DNA of 64,000 bases from the NCBI GenBank assembly GCA_937996235.1, contig CALKVK010000038.1:248001-312000 (forward strand). Direction: 5' to 3'. How positions within the stretch are numbered: position 1 is the first letter of the stretch; every line of letters begins with the position of its first letter. Of this stretch, positions 51,238-59,531 are shown piece by piece. Position numbers and translations under genes: made by a program. This stretch comes from an uncultured bacterium (lineage in GTDB: Bacteria; Planctomycetota; JAJSAM01; JAJVHW01). The notes under the pieces were generated by a model that was not told the DNA's origin, ran no database searches, and was given only the letters and a program-made list of their open reading frames with translations.

Positions 51238-51358
51238 GAGCGGGGGGCGGCGCCGCGACCGCACTGCCGCCGCCCCTCGCGTACCGCCGGCCCGCGGGCT
51301 CGGCAGGGCCGTCGCGCGCTCCCGGCAAAGCCCCGACGCGCGCGGGGCATAGGCAGAT

Positions 51359-52432
51359 GTGAGGCACCCGCTCGCTGCCGGACTCGTCGCCGCGGCCACG
51401 TTCGCCCTGCTCGCCCTCGCGGCGACGCCGGGTGCGCGCGACCTCGTGCGTCGGCTGGGCGCGCAGAGCTCGGGCGAGCGCGACGAGGCGGCCCGGACGC
51501 TGCTCGCGCTCGGCGCGGACGCGACCGACGCGCTCGTGGCGGGGACGCGCGACGCCGACGCCGGCATACGCCATCGCTCGCGTGCGCTCCTGGCCGCGGT
51601 CCACGACCGGGCCGACGGCGGCGTCGCGGAGCGTCGGGCCGAGGCGCGCTCGCTCGTGCTCGCGGCGCTCCGGGAGCCCGACGGACTCGAGCCCGACGGT
51701 CCGCTCGACCGCCGGCTGTCGCGACTCGGCGCGGTGGCCTCCGAGGAGCTCGCCCGCGAGGCGCGCCGGGGCGGCAGTTCCCTGCGGTCACCCGACCTGG
51801 TGGTCGCCCTGGGCCGGCACGCGTCCGCGGAGAGCGTCGCCACGCTGGCCGGCCTGGTGCGCGACGGCCGCACGTCCGTGTCGAGCGCCGTGGAGGCGGC
51901 CCGGGCGGTGGAGGCCGTGCGCGTCCGCGACCCGGAGGCGGTCGCCGGGCTGCGCTCGGCGGGGGCGGTCGAGGCCCTGGACGCGGCCCTCGCGCGACCC
52001 GGCGACCCGCTGCGCCGCGCCGCGGCCGCGCTGCACGCGGCCCTCGCCGCCGACGACGCGGCCGCCCGCGACGTGGCCGAGCGGCTCGCCCACGACGACG
52101 ACGCGCGCGTGCGCATCGAGGCGGCCCGGCTGCTCGGGCGCATCGGGCTGCGCGGCGCTGCGAGCCTGGAGGAGCTGGCCGCCGACCCGGAGACGGAGGT
52201 GCGCCGGGCGGCACTCGACGCGCTCGCGGAGGTGCCGGGGGCCCCGCGACCGGCGCCGGCGGAGCGCGCGGCCACCGATCCCGACCCGGGTGTGCGCGCC
52301 GCAGCGGCACGCCTGCTCGCGCGTGACGCCGTTCCGGCCTCGCTCGACGTGCTGGCGCGGCTCGAAGGCGACGCCTCGGCAGCCGTTCGCGCGGCCGCTG
52401 CCCGGACGCGCGCGACTCTCGAGTCGCGCTGA
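51359..52432 (+). CDS. HEAT-repeat protein with N-terminal membrane anchor or signal
   Basis: A protein of 357 residues. An N-terminal hydrophobic segment (about 5-24) is followed by HEAT repeats, for example TLLALGADATDALVAGTRDA, ADDAAARDVAERLAHDDDAR, RIEAARLLGRIG and EVRRAALDALAEV. HEAT arrays bind proteins; no enzymatic residue is evident. Ala, Arg, Asp and Glu dominate because of the high G+C content, so repeat boundaries are blurred. The GTG start is used; the overlapping ATG at 51357 is in another frame. A weak -10-like TAGGCA lies just upstream, so no promoter is assigned. Confidence 0.75.
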   Translation: MRHPLAAGLVAAATFALLALAATPGARDLVRRLGAQSSGERDEAARTLLALGADATDALVAGTRDADAGIRHRSRALLAAVHDRADGGVAERRAEARSLVLAALREPDGLEPDGPLDRRLSRLGAVASEELAREARRGGSSLRSPDLVVALGRHASAESVATLAGLVRDGRTSVSSAVEAARAVEAVRVRDPEAVAGLRSAGAVEALDAALARPGDPLRRAAAALHAALAADDAAARDVAERLAHDDDARVRIEAARLLGRIGLRGAASLEELAADPETEVRRAALDALAEVPGAPRPAPAERAATDPDPGVRAAAARLLARDAVPASLDVLARLEGDASAAVRAAAARTRATLESR

Positions 52433-52483
52433 GCCCGCACGGCACGACCCGTCAAGCGCACCCGCCGGCCGCGTCGGCGCCAC

Positions 52484-52506
52484 AAGTCGCTCCATAGAAA
52501 CGACTT
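52484..52506. promoter_or_regulatory. dyad AAGTCG-N11-CGACTT
   Basis: AAGTCG and CGACTT form a perfect 6-base dyad around 11 A/T-rich bases. The whole 23-base segment matches the one at 4473-4495 in length, the left AAG and the right AAACGACTT. It is a candidate operator upstream of the TAGAGT box. Confidence 0.35.
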
Positions 52507-52627
52507 ACGCCGCTGCAGCGAAGACTGGTCGCAAGCGAACCCAGGGTGACGGTGGCACGCCGCTTCCGGTTGCGCGGATTCCGAAAAAAAATGCGCCGGC
52601 CCGTTGCGGGCGTCACAGCCCGCCCCC

Positions 52628-52633
52628 TAGAGT
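52628..52633 (+). promoter_or_regulatory. -10 box (TAGAGT) for the large surface protein
   Basis: TAGAGT, about 190 bases before the ATG at 52824; it is the best -10 match in the gap. The same hexamer serves the kinase gene. Confidence 0.4.
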
Positions 52634-52823
52634 GTGCGCGTCGAGCGCCGAAGCGCGGTGTGAGGCCCACCCCGCGCCCTCCATACGCGCTCCCGGGCCC
52701 GCACCGCTCCTCGCGCCTCGTCAGCGAGCCGTCGAAGCCGGCGGTGCAGGGCCACGATCGGTGCGCGCGCCCCACACCCCCTCTCGCGCGTCGCCCGCCG
52801 ATCGCAGATCGGGAGACGGAGAG

Positions 52824-55800
52824 ATGAAGCTGCATCGAGTGCTCGCGCTCTGGGTGTTCGTGTTCGTCGCGGCGCTCGCCGCACCGGCGTTCGCGCAGGA
52901 CTACAACGTGACCCGCGTCAGCGGGAAGTGGGTGAGCCCGCCGAGCAGCGCGACGTCGCTGCCGCTCAGCAGCCACTCCGCCACCAACATCACGCTGCCG
53001 TTCGAGTTCCCGTACTTCGGGAACACGTACACGACGGCGCGCGTGGGCGACGAGGGCTGGATGCAGATCGGCCCGACGCGCCAGATGAACAGCACCAGCT
53101 CGCGCTCGTTCCCGAACTCGACGTACGACGGCCTCGTGTGCCCGGCGTGGATCTACCACATGCACGCGAGCTCGGGTCAGATCCTGACCCACACCTCCGG
53201 CACCGCGCCGAACCGCGTGTTCCACGTGACGTGGAACCGCTGCGGCAGCCCCGGCATCTACGCGCAGGTGCAGCTCCACGAGTCGAGCGGACGCATCATC
53301 TTCGCGTACGCGACGGGCGGGAACTGGACCAGCTACACGCACTACGAGGGCATGCAGGCGCCGGGCCTCTCCGACCAGCGCTACATGCTGACGGACGGCA
53401 GCAACAGCGGGAAGACGGCCGCGCCCGCCGCGGACTTCCAGTTCGACCCGGTCGCCACGCGCTTCACCGGCACGCTCGTCATGGACCGGCCGACGGCGGA
53501 CGAGACGGGGATCGGGAACGGCACGCTGACGAACGTCCCGGTCTGCGGGGCGCGCGTCGAGCTCGTGCACTCGTCGAGCGGCGGTGTGGTCGGCTACGGC
53601 GTGACCGACGAGAACGGGGCGTTCACGGTCTCGGGCCTCGCGCTGAACAGCACGGGCGGCGGCAAGCTGCGCGTCTCGACGCAGGGCGGCGTCGCGATCG
53701 TGACGACGAACTCGTCCTCGAAGCCGTCGACGCTGGACCTGAACGCCACGGTGCAGTTCGGCCGCGACGCGAGCGTCGGCACGCTGAGCGTGACGGCCAC
53801 GAACGACAGCAGCGGCGCGATCCGCGGCGCGCTGAACATCCTCACCGTGATCCAGCACGTGTACGACTTCGCCGCGTCGCGGACGGCCGACACGATCCCG
53901 CCGATCGCCGTGTACTTCGATCGGAACGACGCGGCGACGACGCGCTTCACGAAGGCGACGTCCAGCGCGCCCGCCGTGCTGCGCATCGGCAGCGCGGCGA
54001 GCGGCAACTCGGACGAGTGGGACGACGACGTGATCGGCCGCCTGTACGGCGTGCACGTCTTCGACGCCATCGCCGGCACGCCCGCGGGCCAGTACGACGT
54101 CGCGTACGACCCGGTCACGGACGCGACCAACGCGATGGCCGTCGGCTTCGGCTACTACCTGCGCGCCGCCGTCTCCGGCGACGGGCAGTTCGTCGATGCG
54201 CTCGACGCCTCGAGCGCGGACGTGCTCGACCTCGAGTCGGACTCGCCCGACACCGCGCCCTCGGCGGACGTCGCCGGCTGGGTGGCGCAGGCGTTCTACG
54301 ACGCGCTCGACGCCGACAACGAGGACCACGACTGGCTCGACGGCACGGTGGACGATCCGGGCCGCATCTTCGACGCGGTGGACTCGCTCCCGTCCGACGC
54401 GATCGACTGCCGCGGCGTGTTCGACGCGTACATCGCGAGCGGCGGCGACGGCGTCGGCATCGCGCGCGACTTCATCCACCACGGTCTGCTCGCGGACGAC
54501 GACGCCGAGGCGAACGACACGTTCGACGAGGCGCTCGCCGTCGGCACCGCCGGCGTGCGCATCGACGGGCTGATCCTCAACTCCTACAACGAGGACTGGT
54601 ACGTCGTCACCATCCCGGAGGCGTCGGACGGGGTCTTCGCGTCGGTCGCGTACGACCGGCTGGTCTACGAGTCGACGGTGGACGTCCAGGTCTTCACCGC
54701 CGACGGCACCTTCCTGGCCGACGGCACGAGCGAGAACCCGACGAGCGCGATCCGCGCCGTCACGCCCGCGATGGATGCCGGCGACGTGGTCGTGCGCGTG
54801 GCGCACGTCGGGGGCACGAGCGTCCCCGACTACACACTGCAGGTGAACTCGCGCGTGCAGGTGCAGGCGCAGCACGTGCCGGCGTGGACGCTGCACCGGC
54901 CCTTCGAGCTCGCGCTCGACACGACCGGCGGCATCCCGCCCTACTCCTTCCGCCTCTCGCAGTCCGCGGTCCTGCCGCAGGGCATCTCGCTCGACTCGGA
55001 CCGCGCGCGCCTCGCGGGCACGCCGTTCGAGACCGGCGGCTTCACCTTCACCGTGTCCGGAGTGGACTCCGGCTTCCCGCAGAACACGGGCACGATCTCG
55101 CTCGACCTCAAGGTCAACCCGGAGCTGACGTTCTCGACGCCCGCGTACAGCGGTGTCGCGCGCGGCCGGGCGACCGACCTGAGCCTCGCCCGCGCGGGCG
55201 GCACCGACCCCATCGCGCTCAGCGACGTGATCGACGCGCTCCCGCCGGGGCTCTCGCTCACGCCCGAGTTCCACGTGATCGGGACGACCGACGCGACCGG
55301 CGGCGGCGCGCTCGGCTTCCGCGCGACGGACGTGGCGGGCGCGGCGGCGGACGTCGCGACGACGATCGTCGCGTGCGACGAGTTCCGTCAGGGCGGCGAC
55401 ACGCCGATCGAACTCGCGCAGGGCGACGCCGTCGGCGGGCTCTGGTTCGACGGGCTCTCGGGCTCGTCGGCGAGCTTCCGCGTCCGCACGGCGAAGAAGC
55501 ACGCCAAGCGCTCGCTCGGCGCGCTCCTGATCGGACCGAGCGGCACCGAGGTGCAGTCCGGGCAGATCGGCACGCGGCGCGGCGGGCTCACGCTGCGCGG
55601 CGTCACGCTGCCGCAGACGGGCCGCTACTTCCTGCTCACGCCGTCCGACGACGGGGGCGCGCAGACGGAGCTGCTCGGCCGCGCGCAGATCGGCCTGCCG
55701 AAGCACGGGTCGGGCGAGCTCTTCGACCTCGACTTCGACGAGCGCGTGATCGTGAAGTTCTCGGGCCTCGAGGGCTCGCGCTTCGACCTGCGGGCGAAGA

Positions 55801-56036
55801 CGACCGACGGCATGGAGATGCGCGTGCTGTTCCTGCTCGACGGCGACGGGCGGCTGGTCCCGCCGGAGCAGGTGGAGCAGGAGAACGGCCGCGGCGGCTT
55901 CCGCTGCCGCGTGACGCTGCCGCAGGACGGCAACTACACGCTCTACCTCACGCCGCGCCCGGGCGCGCTCGGCAGCATCGACTACACGTACCGTCTGCGG
56001 CACCCGCGCGGCGCGCGGTTCGCCCTCCCGGACTGA
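52824..56036 (+). CDS. large secreted surface protein with Ig-like domains
   Basis: A protein of 1070 residues with a signal peptide (about 1-24, cut after AFA). Residues 30-210 fit a secreted beta-sandwich domain (LPFEFPYFGNTYTTARVGDE, GWMQIG). Residues about 235-300 are carboxypeptidase-regulatory-like (VCGARVELVHSSSGG). Residues about 330-540 resemble a region found in secreted metalloprotease-like proteins (HVYDFAASRTADTIPPIAVY) without a HExxH motif. PPC-like sequence follows (about 555-680: EANDTFDEALAVG), then putative Ig domains (GGIPPYSFRLSQSAVLPQGI) and PPC-like ends. It is probably a cell-surface or extracellular structural protein. Asn, Ser and Thr content is higher than in its neighbours. 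GACGGAGAG precedes the ATG. Confidence 0.8.
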   Translation: MKLHRVLALWVFVFVAALAAPAFAQDYNVTRVSGKWVSPPSSATSLPLSSHSATNITLPFEFPYFGNTYTTARVGDEGWMQIGPTRQMNSTSSRSFPNSTYDGLVCPAWIYHMHASSGQILTHTSGTAPNRVFHVTWNRCGSPGIYAQVQLHESSGRIIFAYATGGNWTSYTHYEGMQAPGLSDQRYMLTDGSNSGKTAAPAADFQFDPVATRFTGTLVMDRPTADETGIGNGTLTNVPVCGARVELVHSSSGGVVGYGVTDENGAFTVSGLALNSTGGGKLRVSTQGGVAIVTTNSSSKPSTLDLNATVQFGRDASVGTLSVTATNDSSGAIRGALNILTVIQHVYDFAASRTADTIPPIAVYFDRNDAATTRFTKATSSAPAVLRIGSAASGNSDEWDDDVIGRLYGVHVFDAIAGTPAGQYDVAYDPVTDATNAMAVGFGYYLRAAVSGDGQFVDALDASSADVLDLESDSPDTAPSADVAGWVAQAFYDALDADNEDHDWLDGTVDDPGRIFDAVDSLPSDAIDCRGVFDAYIASGGDGVGIARDFIHHGLLADDDAEANDTFDEALAVGTAGVRIDGLILNSYNEDWYVVTIPEASDGVFASVAYDRLVYESTVDVQVFTADGTFLADGTSENPTSAIRAVTPAMDAGDVVVRVAHVGGTSVPDYTLQVNSRVQVQAQHVPAWTLHRPFELALDTTGGIPPYSFRLSQSAVLPQGISLDSDRARLAGTPFETGGFTFTVSGVDSGFPQNTGTISLDLKVNPELTFSTPAYSGVARGRATDLSLARAGGTDPIALSDVIDALPPGLSLTPEFHVIGTTDATGGGALGFRATDVAGAAADVATTIVACDEFRQGGDTPIELAQGDAVGGLWFDGLSGSSASFRVRTAKKHAKRSLGALLIGPSGTEVQSGQIGTRRGGLTLRGVTLPQTGRYFLLTPSDDGGAQTELLGRAQIGLPKHGSGELFDLDFDERVIVKFSGLEGSRFDLRAKTTDGMEMRVLFLLDGDGRLVPPEQVEQENGRGGFRCRVTLPQDGNYTLYLTPRPGALGSIDYTYRLRHPRGARFALPD

Positions 56037-56065
56037 GGCGCCCTCCCGCACTCACGCGGAAGCGC

Positions 56066-56099
56066 GACGGCCGGCGCGGGTTCGCCCGCGCCGGCCGTC
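56066..56099. terminator. perfect 15-base UUCG hairpin between convergent genes
   Basis: A 15-base perfect stem, GACGGCCGGCGCGGG and its complement, closes a TTCG tetraloop in the 64-base gap between the surface protein and HtrA stops. UUCG loops are exceptionally stable. No T run lies on either side, but the position suits a bidirectional terminator or a 3'-end stabiliser. Confidence 0.7.
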
Positions 56100-56100
56100 C

Positions 56101-57237
56101 TCATTCGACCGCGGTCAGACGCACCTTCGCCGAGACCTCCTCGCCGTCGCGCAGCACGGTCACGTCGAGCACGTCCCCGGGATGGTGCCCGTCGAGGGCG
56201 CCGAAGAGGTCGGCGCGGCTGCGCACCTCGGCCTGCTCGATCGCGACGATCACGTCGCCGAGCGCGATCGAGCCGTCGTCGGCGCGGTGGGTCGGACGCA
56301 GCCCGGCCTCGGCGGCGCCGCTGTCCGGCAGCACGCCGAGCACGATCACGCCCTCGACGCCGAGGCGCGTCGCCCACTGCTCCGGCGCGACGAAGATCCC
56401 GAGACCCGGGCGCACCACGCGGCCGTGCGCGATGAGCTCCGGCACGACGCGGTTGACCGTGTCCACGGGCACGGCGAAGCCGACGCCCGCGTACGCGCCC
56501 GACGGACTCGCGATCGCCGTGTTGACGCCGATGAGCCGCCCCGCCGAGTCGAGCAGCGGACCGCCCGAGTTGCCGGGGTTGATCGCGGCATCGGTCTGGA
56601 TCACGTCGCGGATGGGGCGGCCGGAGGCGGACTCGATGACGCGCCCGAGCGCGCTGATGACGCCGATCGTGAGCGTCTGGTCGAGCCCGAACGGGTTGCC
56701 GATGGCGAGCGCGCGCTGCCCCACCTGCAGATCGGCCGACGTGCCGATCGGGATCGGGTGCAGGCGCTCCGCGGGCGCGTCGATGCGCAGCACGGCGAGG
56801 TCGTGGTCGGGACTCGCGCCGAGCGGGCGGGCGCGCCACGTCGAGCCGTCGGCGAGCGTCACCGTGGCGCTGTCCGCCTCGCGCACGACGTGGAAGTTGG
56901 TGACGATCGCACCGCTGTCGTCCCACACGATGCCGGTGCCCGTGCCGCTCGGCACCTCGGAGACGTCGAGCGTCGCGCCGAAGCGCCGGTCGAGCGTCGT
57001 GATGTAGGCCACCGACGGCGACGCGCGGCGGAAGATCTCGACGTTGGTGCGCTCCTCGCCGGCGAGCTCGCCGCGGGCGGTGACGGCACGCGGCTGCGCG
57101 ACGGGGCCGCGGAACCGCGCCAGCGCGTACTGCACGGCCTGCCAGCCCCCGACGACGAGGAGCACGGTCGCCACACCGAGCAGCAGCAGACGATGCGGGC
57201 CAGGCCCCCCGCCCGACGCGTCGTCGTCGTCGCTCAC
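56101..57237 (-). CDS. HtrA/Deg-type serine protease with PDZ domain
   Basis: A protein of 378 residues. An Asp-rich cytoplasmic start and one membrane helix (about 16-36) are followed by a trypsin-like domain with H116 (VTNFHVVRE), D146 (SPDHDLAVLRI) and S224 (INPGNSGGPLL), and a single PDZ domain (about 275-378, GVLPDSGAAEAGL and ALGDVIVAIEQAEV). This is the DegS-like layout: anchored, periplasmic, with one PDZ. Such proteases degrade or sense misfolded envelope proteins. Its GTG overlaps the stop of the sigma-54 activator gene as GTGA, so both come from one transcript. Confidence 0.95.
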   Translation of the reverse strand: MSDDDDASGGGPGPHRLLLLGVATVLLVVGGWQAVQYALARFRGPVAQPRAVTARGELAGEERTNVEIFRRASPSVAYITTLDRRFGATLDVSEVPSGTGTGIVWDDSGAIVTNFHVVREADSATVTLADGSTWRARPLGASPDHDLAVLRIDAPAERLHPIPIGTSADLQVGQRALAIGNPFGLDQTLTIGVISALGRVIESASGRPIRDVIQTDAAINPGNSGGPLLDSAGRLIGVNTAIASPSGAYAGVGFAVPVDTVNRVVPELIAHGRVVRPGLGIFVAPEQWATRLGVEGVIVLGVLPDSGAAEAGLRPTHRADDGSIALGDVIVAIEQAEVRSRADLFGALDGHHPGDVLDVTVLRDGEEVSAKVRLTAVE

Positions 57238-58466
57238 GACGCACCCTCGAGATCCGCGCGATCGAGCCCGAGGCGTTGCATGTGGCGGTAGAGGGTCGAG
57301 CGGTGCATGCCGAGGCGCCGCGCGACGGCGGCGAGGCGGCCGCGCTCGGCCCGGAACGCCGCGCGCAGCGTCTCCTCCGTCAGCTCCTCCACGGGCGGCG
57401 CGTCGCTCGCGCCGCGCACCTCGGCGGCGACGCGCAGGACCGGCATGCCGTCGTCGTCGTCGGCATCGGACGGGCCGCCGAGGCGGCGCGGGGCGGGCAG
57501 GGACCCGCCGGCCGCCCCCGCCGCGCGCAGCAGCGCCACGGCCGCGCGCTCGAGCTCCCCGCCGCCGTGGTCGGCCGGCACGAGCACGCGCCGACCGCCC
57601 GCGTGCTCGGCGTCGCGCAGGTCCACGTTCCACGCGCCCGCGGCGAGCAGCTCGCGCTCCTGCTCCCACTCCGCGAGCGCGCTGCGCGCGACCACGTCGC
57701 CGGTCGCCTCGACGTACAGCCGCTCGAGCACGTTCCGGAGCTCGCGCACGTTGCCGGGCCAGGCGTAGGCCGCGAGGGCGTTCAGCGCCTCGGGCGAGAG
57801 CCGCACGGCGCGCCGTCCGTAGCGCTCCGCGAAGACGCGCAGGAAGTGGTCCACGAGGAGCGGCAGGTCGTCGAGGCGCTCGCGCAGGGCGGGCGCGTGG
57901 ATGCGCAGCACGGCGACGCGGTGGTAGAGGTCCTCGCGGAAGCGGCCGCCCGCGACCGCGCGCTCGAGGCCGACGTTCGTCGCCGCGACGATGCGCACGT
58001 CGGCCGCCATCTCGCGCTCGCCGCCGACGCGCTCGAACGTGCCGTGCTCGAGCACGCGCAGGAGCTTCGCCTGCGAGCGCAGCGGCATGTCGCCGACCTC
58101 GTCGAGGAACAGCGTTCCGAGGCCCGCCCGCTCGAAGCGCCCCCGGTGCGCGGACACGGCGCCGGTGAAGGCGCCGCGCTCGTGCCCGAACAGCTCCGAC
58201 TCGAAGAGCTCGTCGTTCAGCGCCGAGCAGTTGAGCGCGACGAACGGCTTCGCGCGTCGCAGGCTCGCGCGGTGCAGCGCGCGCGCGATCAGCTCCTTGC
58301 CGGTGCCGGTCTCGCCGGTGACGAGCACGGGGGCGTCGGTCGGCGCGTAGAGCTCGATCTTGCGGAAGACCGCGCGCATCGCCGCGCTGTGGCCGACGAG
58401 CCCCTGGTACAGCGCGTGCAGCGCGAAGGGCGACGACTCGACCGGCGGCGGGGCGTCCGCGTCCAC
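57234..58466 (-). CDS. sigma-54-dependent transcription activator without receiver domain
   Basis: A protein of 410 residues. Only about 22 residues precede the AAA+ domain, so there is no receiver or sensor domain. The AAA+ part shows Walker A GETGTGKE (51-58), the sigma-54 contact loop GAFTGA (98-103), Walker B GTLFLDEVGD (117-126) and AWPGNVRELRN. A linker of about 110 residues, rich in Ala and Gly, separates it from a Fis-type DNA-binding end (AVARRLGMHRSTLYRHMQRL). It would activate sigma-54 promoters, probably controlled by a partner protein as PspF is. It is coupled to the HtrA gene downstream. The GTG start has a TAGAAC box six bases upstream. Confidence 0.95.
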   Translation of the reverse strand: MDADAPPPVESSPFALHALYQGLVGHSAAMRAVFRKIELYAPTDAPVLVTGETGTGKELIARALHRASLRRAKPFVALNCSALNDELFESELFGHERGAFTGAVSAHRGRFERAGLGTLFLDEVGDMPLRSQAKLLRVLEHGTFERVGGEREMAADVRIVAATNVGLERAVAGGRFREDLYHRVAVLRIHAPALRERLDDLPLLVDHFLRVFAERYGRRAVRLSPEALNALAAYAWPGNVRELRNVLERLYVEATGDVVARSALAEWEQERELLAAGAWNVDLRDAEHAGGRRVLVPADHGGGELERAAVALLRAAGAAGGSLPAPRRLGGPSDADDDDGMPVLRVAAEVRGASDAPPVEELTEETLRAAFRAERGRLAAVARRLGMHRSTLYRHMQRLGLDRADLEGAS

Positions 58467-58472
58467 GGCTCC

Positions 58473-58478
58473 GTTCTA
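58473..58478 (-). promoter_or_regulatory. -10-like box (TAGAAC) six bases before GTG
   Basis: TAGAAC-N6-GTG before the sigma-54 activator gene. The final base departs from TAnnnT, but the spacing is the same as in the other leaderless cases. Confidence 0.4.
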
Positions 58479-58541
58479 CTGACGCACGAGGGGACGCCCT
58501 GAGGAATGCCCCCGCTCCGCGGCCTGCGGTGCGGCGCCGCC

Positions 58542-59300
58542 TCAGGCGCGGCGGCGGGCGAGGCGCACGGCGCCGAGCGCCGCGAGCGCGCCGAGACCGA
58601 GCGCCGCGGCGGGCGGCACCGGCACGGTGGCGAGCCGCGCGTTCGCGACCGGCGTGACGACGCGGCCCGTCACCACCGTGCGCAGGTCGGTGCCGAACAG
58701 GAAGCTCGCCGACGCGACCTGCGTCGTGGGCCGGAACTGCGACGAGGTCAGGACGAACGTCGCCGTGAGCGCGACGTACGGGTTGTGCACGCGGCTGCCG
58801 ACGATCCCGGCGTCCGCCATCGCGTAGCGGCCCGTCGCGGCGTCGGGTGCGCCGACGATCGCGTACTTCACGTCGGGCAGGAAGTCGAGCTGCAGCGCGC
58901 TGCCGTTCGTGCGCACCTCCCACGTCGGCCGGCCCTTCGGCGCGGCCGTGAGCAGGTTGACGTTCGCGAGGTCGCTCCATGTGCCGTGCCCGCCGGTCGT
59001 CCCGATCGTCCGCGAGGCGGCCGTCGCCGAGCCGAGCGCGACGGTCGCGGGGTTCACGCCGACGAAGTCGAGGAGCAGCCCGCCGAGGAGCTGGTTCGAC
59101 GTCTGCGTGCGCGGCGTCGTGTTCGTGAGCACGACGGTCGCGGTGCCGTTCCCGAACGTCACGACGGCCGTCGCGCTCTGCCAGCCGGTCGTCGGGCCGT
59201 TCGAGCCCGCGAGGGTGATGGTGCCGGCGTCGGCCGCGGCGGTGTCGAGGAGGAAGAAGCCGAGGACCGCGAGGATGACCCGGAAGGGGGCCAGCGACAT
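58542..59300 (-). CDS. secreted protein with PEP-CTERM-like (VPxPA) sorting tail
   Basis: A protein of 252 residues with a signal peptide (about 1-26). The body is beta-rich (GTITLAGSNGPTTGWQSATA, ATAVVTFGNGTATVVLTNTT). The C-terminus has the tripartite exosortase signal: the motif VPVPPAA, a hydrophobic helix (ALGLGALAALGAV) and the basic end RLARRRA. The motif is closer to the VPLPA variant than to VPEP. Such proteins are processed by exosortases and placed on the surface; no exosortase gene is in the window. The ATG at 59300 is preferred over one 11 codons upstream because GGAGG lies before it and AATACT sits just before the upstream ATG. Confidence 0.75.
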   Translation of the reverse strand: MSLAPFRVILAVLGFFLLDTAAADAGTITLAGSNGPTTGWQSATAVVTFGNGTATVVLTNTTPRTQTSNQLLGGLLLDFVGVNPATVALGSATAASRTIGTTGGHGTWSDLANVNLLTAAPKGRPTWEVRTNGSALQLDFLPDVKYAIVGAPDAATGRYAMADAGIVGSRVHNPYVALTATFVLTSSQFRPTTQVASASFLFGTDLRTVVTGRVVTPVANARLATVPVPPAAALGLGALAALGAVRLARRRA

Positions 59301-59334
59301 GGTGGGGTGCGCCTCCGCGCGCAGGGTGTGCATG

Positions 59335-59340
59335 AGTATT
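59335..59340 (-). promoter_or_regulatory. -10 box (AATACT) for the PEP-CTERM-like gene
   Basis: AATACT on the minus strand, 34 bases before the chosen ATG at 59300. Transcription would start inside the upstream ATG region, which supports the downstream start. Confidence 0.35.
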
Positions 59341-59531
59341 CGACGAGGCGCGGCGCCCTTCTCGGGATTCGGTCTCAGGAGCGGCCGACGCCGCCCCGGA
59401 TCCGAGCCTGGCGCGAGCCTGGACGAATTCCGACCGAAAAGATCGGGATTGTGGTGTGCGCGGCGCGGAGGCCCCTCGGGAGCCGACTGCGGGGCGCGCG
59501 CCGCCGGGGCGGCGGCCGCCGCCCCCCGGGC

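Larger units (their letters stand above)
52433..52823. other. 391-base gap: dyad, poly-A run and long leader
   Basis: This is the longest gap in the window and is relatively A/T-rich. It contains the dyad at 52484-52506, a run of eight A near 52584-52591, a -10 box TAGAGT at 52628, and a leader of about 190 bases. The leader ends in a small hairpin (CCGATC-GCA-GATCGG, 52798-52812) partly covering the Shine-Dalgarno region of the gene at 52824. No short gene is convincing. Control of the large surface protein from this leader is possible but unproven. Confidence 0.45.

Noticed and set aside
51349..51355. A leaderless -10 box for the HEAT gene at 51359
   Set aside because: The nearest candidates (CATAGG, TAGGCA) lack the final T and the spacing does not match the N6-N7 group.
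45540..52445. An uninterrupted minus-strand frame long enough for a protein of about 2300 residues
   Set aside because: Only its last 499 codons (the MacA-like adaptor) look like protein. The rest is antisense to the matrixin-type and HEAT genes and overlaps the TolC gene in another frame. It is Arg/Ala/Pro-rich low-complexity sequence, as expected of stop-poor G+C-rich DNA.
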